DNA of 27,183 nt, from the NCBI GenBank assembly GCA_964520975.1, contig CAZFPA010000022.1:1-27183 (forward strand). Reading direction: 5' to 3'. The notes beneath the pieces were generated by a model. That model saw only the letters and a list, made by a program, of their open reading frames with translations, searched no databases and had not been told where the DNA came from. Made by a program: the position numbers and the translations under genes. This DNA comes from CAZFPA01 sp964520975 (GTDB lineage Bacteria; Bacillota; Negativicutes; Selenomonadales; Selenomonadaceae). This document shows, piece after piece, positions 7,293 through 15,702 of the stretch (positions are counted from its first letter, which is position 1; each line of letters opens with the position of its first letter).

Positions 7293-8562
7293 AGCTAAGG
7301 TGGGAGCATTTACTGTGGTCGGGCTGGCGCTGTTGACGCTGGTACTGGTGCATCTGAGCGGCTTTTCATGGAACGGTGAGAAAACCTATAAGGTATATGC
7401 GGGCTTTTCCCAGGTGGTGGGCCTGAATCCCAGCGCAGAGGTGCGCTTTGTCGGCGTGAAGATCGGTTCGGTGCAGTCCATTGAGCCGGATGGGCTGGGA
7501 GTCAGGGTCACCATGAAGCTCAAAGCCGATGTAAAGGTGCCGAAGGAATCCCAGGTGACAGTGAGCTCAAGCGGTGTGATGGGAGAGAAGTTCGTAAGCA
7601 TTCAGCCGCTGCCGGGAGCAGACGTCAATGATTGTCTGCAGGACGGCGATGCCTTGAGCGGACAGCCTGAGCAGGGTATGGAGTCCATGATGGAGGGCCT
7701 GAACAAGGCCGTTGGCCAGGTGCAGGAGCTGTTGGGCTCTCTCAATGAGGTGCTGAGCAATCCGCAGATCAAGAACGCCATGGTCGATATTTCGCTGAAT
7801 GTGCGTGATGTCACGTCGAACCTGAAGGTCATGACGGCGGCGATGTCCCGTATGGCGGTGAACAATGAGGGGGATGTGCGCACGATGGTGCGCAACCTCA
7901 CGCAGATGTCCGCCGGCATGAATCAGGCGGCAGCCAGTGTGAATCAGCTGCTGGATGATTTTGCAGGGGATGGCCAGACGATGGCGAATATAAAAGTAGC
8001 GATTGAAAATATCGCGGCTACGAGCCAGAGTATTGAGCGCACGGCACAGAGCATTGAGGGAACCGTGACCGATCCACAGGTCAGCGAGGATCTCAAGGCA
8101 GTGCTGCATAACGCCCGGGCGGCCTCGCAGAAGGCGGATGACATGATGACGCGGGTTCAGAGCATCAAGGTCAAGCCGGGGATTGAGACCATGTATGCCG
8201 GCAAGGGTGAAAAGTGGATGACGAATTTTGATATGAATGTCTATACGGATCCGAACAGCTTTTTCCGTTTCGGACTGGATGATATCGGTGAGGCAAATCA
8301 GGTGAACGCGCAGATCGGACGGCGCAACGGCGATTTTGCTTCCCGGGCCGGGGTATTTGACAGCAAGGCCGGCATTGGTATCGATGCCTATGCGGGCAGT
8401 CGCTGGAAGTTTTCCCTGGACGCCTATAACCCGAATGACTTTCGACTGAAGCTCCGCTCCCAGTATGAGATGGCGCCGGATACGTATCTGGTAGGGCAGT
8501 GGAGTGATGTGAACAAGAGTGACGACCGGACGGCTTATTTTGGTGTTCGGCATGATTTTTAG
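7282..8562 (+). CDS. mlaD: MlaD-type MCE protein with long helical region and beta-rich C-terminal tail
   Basis: The protein has 426 residues, more than twice E. coli MlaD. Order: N-terminal transmembrane anchor (about 7-27), MCE domain (about 35-112, including F-x-x-V-x-G-L-x-x-x-A-E-V-R-F-x-G-V-K-I-G and V-x-S-S-G-V-M-G), a long helical Asn/Ser/Gln-rich region (about 128-290), and a C-terminal region (about 300-426) of alternating hydrophobic residues with strand-like pieces such as FFRFGLDD and WKFSLDAYN, ending in HDF with a terminal Phe as in OM barrel proteins. Work on Veillonella parvula described such a MlaD as a trans-envelope bridge, so no MlaA or MlaC would be needed; neither is encoded in this window. 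The start GAGGGAAAAGCCG-ATG overlaps mlaF. Confidence 0.92.
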   Translation: MSTEAKVGAFTVVGLALLTLVLVHLSGFSWNGEKTYKVYAGFSQVVGLNPSAEVRFVGVKIGSVQSIEPDGLGVRVTMKLKADVKVPKESQVTVSSSGVMGEKFVSIQPLPGADVNDCLQDGDALSGQPEQGMESMMEGLNKAVGQVQELLGSLNEVLSNPQIKNAMVDISLNVRDVTSNLKVMTAAMSRMAVNNEGDVRTMVRNLTQMSAGMNQAAASVNQLLDDFAGDGQTMANIKVAIENIAATSQSIERTAQSIEGTVTDPQVSEDLKAVLHNARAASQKADDMMTRVQSIKVKPGIETMYAGKGEKWMTNFDMNVYTDPNSFFRFGLDDIGEANQVNAQIGRRNGDFASRAGVFDSKAGIGIDAYAGSRWKFSLDAYNPNDFRLKLRSQYEMAPDTYLVGQWSDVNKSDDRTAYFGVRHDF

Positions 8563-8632
8563 GGAAGTAGTGTTCCCTTGATAGATTGGTATCGGATTGG
8601 TTAGAGAAGAAAAACAGACAGGGGGATTTTGT

Positions 8633-10273
8633 GTGAAAAGAAATAAGTTTAAAGATATGTATGGCAAAAAGCTTACAGCGTTGGTACTGGGAGGGCTCCT
8701 GAGCCTGTCCCTGGGCGGAACGGTGCTGGCTGCGGATACCGTGGATATTAACCTGGATGACAGTGTGCGGATGGCGATGGAAAATAATCGTACCATCAAG
8801 CAGTCGGCGGCAGATCAGGAGATGGCCGGCTGGGCCCTGAAGGGTGCCCGCCGGGCTGGCGGTCCTACCTTTACCTGGTCGGGAACGGCTGTGCGTCAGG
8901 GCGGCGATGCCTATGCGAATATGGAAGGCAATGCGGTACCGTATCGCAGCCAGTTTGTTAATGTGTTCAAGGCTTCGCTGCCGCTCTATACAGGCGGTCA
9001 GCTCGAAAGCAGCATTGCGTCGGCAAAGTATGGCGTAGGCGCGGCGGATCTGGCGCTGGAAGCTACGAAGCAGGGCATCAAGGCGCAGACGGCGTCGTAT
9101 TACTATAAGGTTCTGCAGTGCCGGAACCTCATCAAGGTCGATCAGGACGCGGTCGATACGCTGCAGGCTCATCTGGATAATGTCAACGCGCAGTACCGTG
9201 TCGGAACTGTCGCCAAGTCGGATGTGCTGAGCTCGCAGGTACAGCTCGCGAATGCACAGCAGACGCTGGTAACGGCGAAGAGTGATTACGATGTGGCGGT
9301 AGCAACGCTGAACAATGTGATCGGTCTGCCGACGGGGACAGCGCTGAATATCCGCGATGAGCTTCGCTACACGAAGTACGATCTCACGCTGGATGGCTGC
9401 ACGGAGTATGCGATGGCCCACCGTCCGGATGGACTGGCCAAGCAGTACGCGGTAAAGCAGGCGGAAGAAGCCGTGAAAACGGCGGCTGCCGGCAATCGCC
9501 CGTCGGTTTCCCTGGTGGCGGAGAAGTACAAGGCCGGTGAGCATGCGTTGGGACAGGACCATACAAGCGGCAACTATTGGGATGTGGGCCTCAATGCGAA
9601 ATGGGATGTATTCGATAACAATGTGACGCAGGCCCAGGTCAATGCCAAGAAGGCGGATCTCTGGAAGGCCCAGCAGGCCGCAATGGCCCAGCAGGATACC
9701 ATTCAGCTGGAGGTGCGCACGGCCTACCTGACGCTGGTGGCGGCGGAAAAGAATATCCAGACGACAAAGGTAACAGTTGAAAAGGCGCAGGAGGACTACA
9801 AGATTGCGCAGGTACGCTACAGCGCAGGTGTGGGCACAAACCTCGATGTCATGGACGCCGAGGAAAAGCTGACCCTGGCGCAGACGAATTACTATACCTC
9901 GCTGTATAACTATAATTCCAGCAAGGCAGCGCTCGATAAGGCTATGGGTATTGCGGTAGATCTCGATATCAGCGGCTATCAGACACCGGCAGTTGTCGGT
10001 GCGGCTGAGCGCGGGCTCGAAAAGCGCGCTGCGCAGGAAGAGAAAAAGGCACAGGCGGCAGCGGTAAAGAACAAGGAAAATGTGAAGGCAGCGGAAGCGG
10101 CTGCTCAGCCGGCGGCACCGGCAGTCCCGACGGAGGAACCGGCCGCTAAGGCGGAGGCGCCGGCAGCACAGCCGGTGGAAGCGGCGGAGGCTGCCCAGCC
10201 GGAGGAAGCGACTGCTGATACGGAGAGCCCGGCGGATGAGAATGAGCAGGCACAGGAAGCACTGGTGTCCTGA
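8633..10273 (+). CDS. tolC: TolC-family outer membrane efflux channel with Ala/Pro/Glu-rich tail
   Basis: The chosen start is GTG 8633, 6 bases after AGGGGGA (8620-8626), giving 546 residues; the in-frame TTG 8597 has no ribosome site and ATG 8657 is a weaker alternative. A signal peptide is visible (about residues 9-35, LTALVLGGLLSLSLGG followed by VLAA-D). The body holds the two tandem OEP repeats of TolC proteins: long helices with Q-Y-R-V-G-T-V-A-K-S-D-V-L in repeat one and the equivalent R-Y-S-A-G-V-G-T-N-L-D-V-M in repeat two. Residues about 457-546 are a low-complexity Ala/Pro/Glu tail not seen in E. coli TolC. The gene follows mlaD by 70 bases and probably shares its transcript. It would be the OM exit duct for tripartite exporters. 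Confidence 0.93.
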   Translation: MKRNKFKDMYGKKLTALVLGGLLSLSLGGTVLAADTVDINLDDSVRMAMENNRTIKQSAADQEMAGWALKGARRAGGPTFTWSGTAVRQGGDAYANMEGNAVPYRSQFVNVFKASLPLYTGGQLESSIASAKYGVGAADLALEATKQGIKAQTASYYYKVLQCRNLIKVDQDAVDTLQAHLDNVNAQYRVGTVAKSDVLSSQVQLANAQQTLVTAKSDYDVAVATLNNVIGLPTGTALNIRDELRYTKYDLTLDGCTEYAMAHRPDGLAKQYAVKQAEEAVKTAAAGNRPSVSLVAEKYKAGEHALGQDHTSGNYWDVGLNAKWDVFDNNVTQAQVNAKKADLWKAQQAAMAQQDTIQLEVRTAYLTLVAAEKNIQTTKVTVEKAQEDYKIAQVRYSAGVGTNLDVMDAEEKLTLAQTNYYTSLYNYNSSKAALDKAMGIAVDLDISGYQTPAVVGAAERGLEKRAAQEEKKAQAAAVKNKENVKAAEAAAQPAAPAVPTEEPAAKAEAPAAQPVEAAEAAQPEEATADTESPADENEQAQEALVS

Positions 10274-10337
10274 TAAAAACAGGTTCCGGCTGCCGAAAAG
10301 ACAGCGGGGCCAAGGTATGGCTGCAATGCAGAAGGAA

Positions 10338-10363
10338 CTGCCGCATCTTTTTTGATGCGGCAG
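10338..10363 (+). terminator. Hairpin in the tolC-tamB gap, possible attenuating terminator
   Basis: A perfect 10-bp stem CTGCCGCATC/GATGCGGCAG encloses a TTTTTT loop. It sits 64 bases after the tolC stop and 63 before the tamB start. No T-run follows the right arm, so termination would be weak; it could instead protect or process the transcript. Confidence 0.5.
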
Positions 10364-10426
10364 TAGGTTTATCTGCGGGCAGCAGGGAAATTTCGTGATT
10401 TCATGGGGATCATAGGGGGAAAAGGC

Positions 10427-13400
10427 ATGAAGCATCGGTCGGCGGCAGTTATCGTAGGAATACTCATAAGCATGGGAGCGGTTTGTCTGCTCCTTGGCGC
10501 TTATCTGCGTTCAGATGGCTTTATGCAGAAGGCCGCGGGACTGGTGCAGGAACAGGCGGCAGAACTCCTGGCTACGCGGGTGGAGGTCGGCGCTGTCTCG
10601 GTGGATTCGTTCCATTCCCTCTCCCTGCGGGATCTGGTCATTTATGATCAACAGGATGCTGTGCTGGCGAAGGCCAAAAGTGCACAGGTGAGCTTTTCCC
10701 TGCTGTCATTGCTGCGCGAGCCGTCGGCAGCGGCGGTGAGCAAGGTGTCGCTTGTGTCGCCGGAGGTATGGCTGAGCCAGCAGGCGGACAATCGCTGGAA
10801 TTACGAGGCGATCATCGAGGGCGGCAGCAGCCGGAATGCTTTTGCCGGCAAGGTCAGCGTGCAGGATGGTCAGCTTACGGCCCGGGTACAGGGCCAGCAG
10901 CTCGCGCTGACGGACCTGCAGGGGCAGCTGGATTTTGCGGCGCAGCCCTCGGTCCGCCTTACGCTGGAGGGAGCCCTGCAGGGGGCAACGGTGAAGGCGT
11001 CCGGGGATATTGGCGGCGCGCGTCAGACTTTGAGTCTTGAGGGAGAGGGCATCCAGGTGGAGGATTATCTGCCCTTTTTGCCGGCGGGGACACTGCCGGA
11101 CAACGTTACGGTGAATGGCGGTCGCGTGGACCGGCTCGTGCTGGCAGCGGTGAAGACGGGCGAGGATCTGTCTTTCAGCGGTCAGGCTGAGTTCAGTAAT
11201 GGGCAGGCCGATATCATGGGAACTGCGGTGGAGGACATCGGCGGGCTGTTTGCCTTCAACGAAAAAGAAGGGACGCTGTTCGTGCACGCGCAGGCGGCTG
11301 AACAACGGGCCGCGCTGCATGGAAAAATCCGCTGGGATACGGGCGATCCCTATCTGCAGCTGGTTGCGGAATCGGAGGGCTTTGATCCGAGCCAGGTGCT
11401 GACGAATATACCTTTCCATGGCAGTGTAGCCTTCTCGGCTACTATCTACGGGCAGCTGTCAGCTCCGCGGCTGGATGGTACCTTCCGTTCGGCTGCCGGG
11501 TCGGCGTATGGCTATGCTTTTTCCGATGCCACGGCCAAGGTGCACTATGAGGATGACCGCATTGCGGTGCGGGAGCTTTCCGTGCAGGCCTTTGGCGGTT
11601 CCGTGCAGGGAGAAGGGGAATTTGTGACGACGGATCAGTCGTATCTGGCTCATCTGAAGCTGCAGGATGTCGATCTCAGCGCACTGGCCGATTTTGTGCC
11701 GGGGGCGACCGGCCGCCTGCAGGCGGATATTGGTCTGCAGGGAAAGGGCCAGGATCTGACGCAGATGGCTGTCTATGGATCGGCGGCCGTTTTGCAGGGA
11801 AGCTATCATGGCTTTGCTGTCGAGCGGGCGGATGCCTCCTTTTACCGGATGGGCAACGCGCTCACCCTGGATTTCCTGAGTGCGCGGCTGCCCGGTGGCG
11901 GCTCGCTGGGACTGGAAGGCAGTGTGGATGGTGACAGCCTGAACATGTCCTTTTATGCTTCCGGCGCAGACCTTTCGCAGGTGCAGGCCCTGGAACCGCA
12001 GGCCGATATGACAGGGCGGGCGGATATGCAGGGAACCGTGCAGGGGCCGCTGGCGAATCCTCGGGTGCAGGTATCCTTCACCGCGGTGGACGGGGCACTT
12101 TTCAAGCAGCCTTATACACATCTGACAGGAGCCGCCAGCGGCAGCCTGGATGGCATTGGCATCGATTCCTTTACGATGGAAAATGGCGGTGAACCGGTAT
12201 GGCTCGTGGATGGCAGCATTGGCTTCACGGGAGAGAAGCGGGTGGATCTGCGTATCGATACCACGGGGGCCCGTATGGAGGACATTGCGGCACTGGTGGC
12301 GCCGGATCAGCCGATTACCGGTAATGTGGATAATATCATCGAGATCACGGGCACGCTGGACAATCCGTCGGCGGTCGGCTATATCCATTTCTATCAGGGC
12401 AGTTATCGTGGAATGCTGCTGTCCGGCATGGATGGCGACTATACAATCCGGGATGGCGTGACGACCCTGCAGGATTTCCATATCTATTCCCCGCTCGTCG
12501 ATATGGACCTCAATGGTACAATCAATGCGGAACAGGAACTGAATCTGCGGGTGGCCGCCCACGAGATCCAGGTGGATCGCTTCGGCAGCCATCTGCCCTA
12601 TCCGCTGAGCGGCCGTGGCCGTTTTGACGGTACCATCGGCGGGACACTCAACAGTCCGCTGTTCGAGGGCCGGCTCGATGCCAGGGAAATGGTCGTCAAC
12701 GGGCAGACGGTGACGGATGCGCATGGTGACGTGCGCTATCGTGGTCACCGCGTCTATCTTGATCATTTTGGCTTCAAGCAGAATGATGGCAGCTATGAGC
12801 TGAAGGCCCGGGCGAATACGGAGACGGGCGAGCTGGATGGAAAACTTACGGTTGACAACGGCGATATCAATGCACTGCTGGCGATGGCGAACCTCAAGAA
12901 TGACAAGCTGGCTGGCCGCCTCAACGGCACGATCCTGCTCGGCGGCACGCTCGCGAATCCGCTGGCACAGCTCAATGGCTTTGTCGGGCAGGGCTCAATC
13001 GCGGGCTATGATGTCCATGATATCAATATGAATCTGTCGCTGGCCAATCATGTGATCACGCTGGACCAGTTTCAGGGGAAACAGGGCGTGAGCGGTGTAT
13101 TCGCGGCCAAGGGAACCGCGGATCTTGAGGGTCCGCTGCAGGTGCAGTTTTCGGCGCAGGGAATCGATGCGGGTATCCTGGGGAAACTCGCGGGCATTGA
13201 CGCAAAGGTGCGCGGCAGTGTGAATCTCGATGCGCAGCTCGGCGGTACGATGGCGGAGCCGGCGGCTGATTTATCGGTTGCCATCATGAATGGCGGCGCG
13301 GGAACAGCGATGTTCGATTCGCTGACCGGAATTTTCAATCTGCGGCAGGGCATCATCGAGGTGAACCAGTTTGTAGTAAAAAAGCTGCTGAACCAGCAGG

Positions 13401-14734
13401 AATACAAGGTGAGTGCTGCCGGGAAAATTCCGTTGGCGGCGCTGGATGCGAATGCGGATGAGCTCGATCGGAAGGATCAGTTCGATCTGACCCTTTCGCT
13501 CGACCATGCGGATCTGAGCATCCTGCCGATTCTGTCGAAGAATGTTGACTGGGCCGTGGGGGCGACAAAGGGCAGCCTGCGTATCACGGGCACGCGCAAC
13601 CAGCCGTTGTTCAACGGTGCGCTGTCGCTGTCCGACGGGGCCATGAAGTTCAAGCAGCTCGCGCAACCGATCACCGATATGAATGTCTATGCTGTATTTT
13701 CCGGGACGCATTTCAGCCTGGACAAATGCACGGGCCGGCTCGGTCAGGGAACCTATTCCCTGCAGGGAACCAGTGAATTCTATGGCATACAGCCGCGGAA
13801 TTATAATTTTTCCCTCCAGGCCGATGCGCTGCAGGCCGATTGCCCGTTTTATCAGGGGCCGCTTACGGCCGCTCTTACCCTGAAGGAGGGCGAGATCTTC
13901 GGTCATAAGCATCCGCAGCTCTCGGGCCGCATCTTTATCGACCGGGCGATGGTGACGATTCCTTCCGTGCCGGATACGGGCAGCTCGCTGCCGACGGTGC
14001 TGCTGGATCTTGATCTCGAGCTCGGCAAAAAGGTACGCTTCTTCAGCCCGCTGCTTTATGATATGCAGCTGGCCGGGGCGGCGCATTTCGGCGGCAGTAC
14101 GACACATCCGCATACCGCAGGCGCTATTTACGCGCAGAAGGGCACGGTAAGCTATCTGAAGACCGTGTTCAAGGTACGCGAGGCCGAGGCTCGTTTCGGG
14201 CAGGCCAATTCCTTCCTGCCGGCGGTGACGCTGCGGGCGGATACGAAGATCAATCATACGCAGGTATTCCTGGCGCTCAATGGGCCGGCTGACCAGATGG
14301 CGTTGTCACTGACCTCCAGTCCGGAGCTCAGTGAGACACAGATCGTGCAGCTGCTGACGCTGCGCAGTGCGTATGACCGGAACAATGGCTTCGGCAGCGA
14401 AATGTCCTCGATGATTGATGTGGGATTGCAGATGAGTTTCCTGGGCGAAGTGGAGAGTGCCATGCGCAACGCATTGAACCTTGACGAGTTCACGGTGGTG
14501 CGGGATACATCAACTTCGAAAAAAACAGCGGACAACAGTGCACATGAGGTGTATAATATAAAAATGGGCAAATATATCACGGATAAGCTCATGCTTCGCT
14601 ATATCCAGAGTTTTGGCAATGAAGGCCGCAAGGTCGGTATCGAGTATGATTTCAATAATCAGCTCGGCCTTGCGTTTGACTGGGATCAGGAGCATGACTA
14701 TACCGCAGGCATTGAAGCCCGGTTCAAGTTTTGA
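10427..14734 (+). CDS. tamB: TamB/AsmA-like translocation and assembly module protein
   Basis: ATG 10427 is preferred because AGGGGGA (10414-10420) ends 6 bases upstream; the in-frame ATG 10403 lacks a site. The protein has 1435 residues, slightly longer than E. coli TamB. It starts with one transmembrane anchor (about 7-27), then an AsmA-like segment, then well over a thousand residues of repeating beta-strand periodicity with recurring G-x-L and N-P-x-x-x-G motifs, as expected for the hydrophobic-groove beta-taco fold. The last 250 residues match the TamB C-terminal domain (DUF490): the VRFFSPLLYDMQLAGAAHFG region, LRADTKI, then S-S-P-E-L-S-E-T-Q-I-V-Q-L-L-T and a C-terminal GIEARFKF. TamB-type proteins bridge the membranes and carry phospholipid and/or assist OM proteins. 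No tamA gene is nearby; BamA (16365) is the likely OM partner, as proposed for diderm Firmicutes. Confidence 0.94.
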   Translation: MKHRSAAVIVGILISMGAVCLLLGAYLRSDGFMQKAAGLVQEQAAELLATRVEVGAVSVDSFHSLSLRDLVIYDQQDAVLAKAKSAQVSFSLLSLLREPSAAAVSKVSLVSPEVWLSQQADNRWNYEAIIEGGSSRNAFAGKVSVQDGQLTARVQGQQLALTDLQGQLDFAAQPSVRLTLEGALQGATVKASGDIGGARQTLSLEGEGIQVEDYLPFLPAGTLPDNVTVNGGRVDRLVLAAVKTGEDLSFSGQAEFSNGQADIMGTAVEDIGGLFAFNEKEGTLFVHAQAAEQRAALHGKIRWDTGDPYLQLVAESEGFDPSQVLTNIPFHGSVAFSATIYGQLSAPRLDGTFRSAAGSAYGYAFSDATAKVHYEDDRIAVRELSVQAFGGSVQGEGEFVTTDQSYLAHLKLQDVDLSALADFVPGATGRLQADIGLQGKGQDLTQMAVYGSAAVLQGSYHGFAVERADASFYRMGNALTLDFLSARLPGGGSLGLEGSVDGDSLNMSFYASGADLSQVQALEPQADMTGRADMQGTVQGPLANPRVQVSFTAVDGALFKQPYTHLTGAASGSLDGIGIDSFTMENGGEPVWLVDGSIGFTGEKRVDLRIDTTGARMEDIAALVAPDQPITGNVDNIIEITGTLDNPSAVGYIHFYQGSYRGMLLSGMDGDYTIRDGVTTLQDFHIYSPLVDMDLNGTINAEQELNLRVAAHEIQVDRFGSHLPYPLSGRGRFDGTIGGTLNSPLFEGRLDAREMVVNGQTVTDAHGDVRYRGHRVYLDHFGFKQNDGSYELKARANTETGELDGKLTVDNGDINALLAMANLKNDKLAGRLNGTILLGGTLANPLAQLNGFVGQGSIAGYDVHDINMNLSLANHVITLDQFQGKQGVSGVFAAKGTADLEGPLQVQFSAQGIDAGILGKLAGIDAKVRGSVNLDAQLGGTMAEPAADLSVAIMNGGAGTAMFDSLTGIFNLRQGIIEVNQFVVKKLLNQQEYKVSAAGKIPLAALDANADELDRKDQFDLTLSLDHADLSILPILSKNVDWAVGATKGSLRITGTRNQPLFNGALSLSDGAMKFKQLAQPITDMNVYAVFSGTHFSLDKCTGRLGQGTYSLQGTSEFYGIQPRNYNFSLQADALQADCPFYQGPLTAALTLKEGEIFGHKHPQLSGRIFIDRAMVTIPSVPDTGSSLPTVLLDLDLELGKKVRFFSPLLYDMQLAGAAHFGGSTTHPHTAGAIYAQKGTVSYLKTVFKVREAEARFGQANSFLPAVTLRADTKINHTQVFLALNGPADQMALSLTSSPELSETQIVQLLTLRSAYDRNNGFGSEMSSMIDVGLQMSFLGEVESAMRNALNLDEFTVVRDTSTSKKTADNSAHEVYNIKMGKYITDKLMLRYIQSFGNEGRKVGIEYDFNNQLGLAFDWDQEHDYTAGIEARFKF

Positions 14735-14741
14735 TGAGGAA

Positions 14742-14751
14742 AAGGAGGTGA
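14742..14751 (+). promoter_or_regulatory. Strong Shine-Dalgarno displaced 168 bases from the sigma start codon
   Basis: AAGGAGGTGA is essentially a full anti-16S match, 7 bases after the tamB stop. No start codon with a reading frame worth translating follows at normal distance. The next conserved start is ATG 14920, beyond the 160-base inverted repeat at 14755-14914. Confidence 0.8.
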
Positions 14752-14754
14752 CCA

Positions 14755-14914
14755 GTACATCGTACACGAAATAACTGGAGCAGAAGTACGCAGGATGAAT
14801 TTTCAGCTGCAAGGCGGAGGAGTGAGGCATAGCGGTGGCTATGCCGATTGACGACAACGCGGCAGATGGAAATTCAGACAAGTAATTCGCCTAGGGATTT
14901 CGTGTACGATGTAC
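14755..14914. repeat. 160-nt nested inverted repeat (long imperfect RNA hairpin or MITE-like element)
   Basis: Three nested complementary pairs share a centre near 14835. The outer arms are GTACATCGTACACGAAAT (14755-14772) and its exact reverse complement (14897-14914). Middle arms are GAATTTTCAGCTGC (14797-14810) and GCAGATGGAAATTC (14862-14875), with one G-T wobble and one mismatch. The inner hairpin is GGCATAGC-GGTG-GCTATGCC (14826-14845). Between outer and middle arms, GAAGTAC (14783-14789) also pairs with GTAATTC (14882-14888) except at one position. The asymmetric internal part, AAGGCGGAGGAGTGA opposite GATTGACGACAACGCG, has the look of a conserved internal loop. No clear target-site duplication or transposase is present. 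It resembles dispersed intergenic hairpin elements, which I cannot verify without a genome. Confidence 0.85.
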
Positions 14915-14919
14915 CCGCG

Positions 14920-15552
14920 ATGGAATTGCGTGAATATCTGCAGGAATTGAATAAAGTGCAGCTTTTGCAGCCGGCGGAGGAACAGCGTCTCTGGTTGGCC
15001 TTCAAACAGGATGAGGATGCGGGGGCGCGCCGGCAGCTCATCGAGGCCTATCAGCCGCTGGTGTTCAAGCAGGCGCTGCCGTTTGGACATCTGGATCATA
15101 TCATGGATGTGATCCAGGAGGGGACGGTTGGTCTCATTGAGGCGGTAGAGGGCTATGATCCTGAGCGGGGCGTGGCGTTCAGCCTCTATGCTGTGCACCG
15201 TATCCGCGGCCGCATGCTGAACTTCCTGCAGCGGGAGGGCCGTTCCGACCTGACCTGCATGGAGGGCACGGCGGAGGTCGATGCCTCTCTGCAGGAGCAG
15301 TTGGTGGACCCGGCTCTGCCGGTCGCTGAGCAGGCGGAGGCCAGTGTGCTGGCCGATCAGCTGCATCTGGCGCTGGCGCGCCTGCCGGAGAAGGAGCGGC
15401 TGGTGCTCGAACGGGTGTATCTCCATAGTGAGGAAGCCCGGGAGGTGGCCGATGTGCTGCAGGTGAGCACCTCGCATATCTACCGTCTGCAGAAGAGCGG
15501 TATTCGCCGGGTGCGTGGGATGCTGTCCCGCTTCATGCAGTATTGGCAATAG
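14920..15552 (+). CDS. Sigma-70 family RNA polymerase sigma factor
   Basis: From ATG 14920 the protein has 210 residues. Homology-like sequence begins exactly here: M-E-L-R-E-Y-L-Q-E-L-N-K resembles region 1.2 of sigma-70 proteins. Region 2 spans about residues 36-105 (RQLIEAYQPLVFKQ, then DVIQEGTVGLIEAVEGYDPERGVAFSLYA with the core-binding and -10 recognition segments, then RIRGRMLNFLQREGR). Region 4 spans about 148-205 (ALARLPEKERLVLERVYL, helix-turn-helix REVADVLQVSTSHIYRLQKSGIRRVR). There is no full region 3. The frame is open back to TTG 14848 (234 residues), but that extension is encoded by the right half of the inverted repeat and has no conserved look. No ribosome site lies just upstream of 14920; the nearest strong one is 14742-14751, across the hairpin. 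Its place between tamB and bamA suggests an envelope-related regulon. Confidence 0.88.
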   Translation: MELREYLQELNKVQLLQPAEEQRLWLAFKQDEDAGARRQLIEAYQPLVFKQALPFGHLDHIMDVIQEGTVGLIEAVEGYDPERGVAFSLYAVHRIRGRMLNFLQREGRSDLTCMEGTAEVDASLQEQLVDPALPVAEQAEASVLADQLHLALARLPEKERLVLERVYLHSEEAREVADVLQVSTSHIYRLQKSGIRRVRGMLSRFMQYWQ

Positions 15553-15586
15553 AATCCGGCGAAAAATAGCCGTGTCTGTTGGATAT

Positions 15587-15600
15587 CTGGTGCAAACCAG
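15587..15600 (+). other. Small GNRA-capped hairpin downstream of the sigma gene
   Basis: CTGGT-GCAA-ACCAG is a 5-bp stem with a GCAA tetraloop, 35 bases after the sigma stop. No T-run follows. The rest of the 150-base gap is A/T-richer than its neighbours but has no convincing promoter. Confidence 0.3.
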
Positions 15601-15702
15601 CAATAATCTTATCAGAATCTTAAATTTGCCGGAATATTGTCTGCTAAAAAATAAGATACGCAGGGGATTTTATGAGTATGCTTATTTAAAGGAGGCAGCG
15701 GC

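Noticed and set aside
8171..10435. Long minus-strand open frame (754 codons) opposite mlaD and tolC
   Set aside because: It is antisense to two strongly recognisable genes, its translation is Arg/His/Leu/Cys-rich without domains, and it has no ribosome site. It is a codon-bias shadow.
14848..14919. N-terminal extension of the sigma factor from TTG 14848
   Set aside because: It is encoded by the right half of the inverted repeat, lacks a ribosome site at normal spacing and does not resemble sigma region 1. It is kept only as an optional extension.
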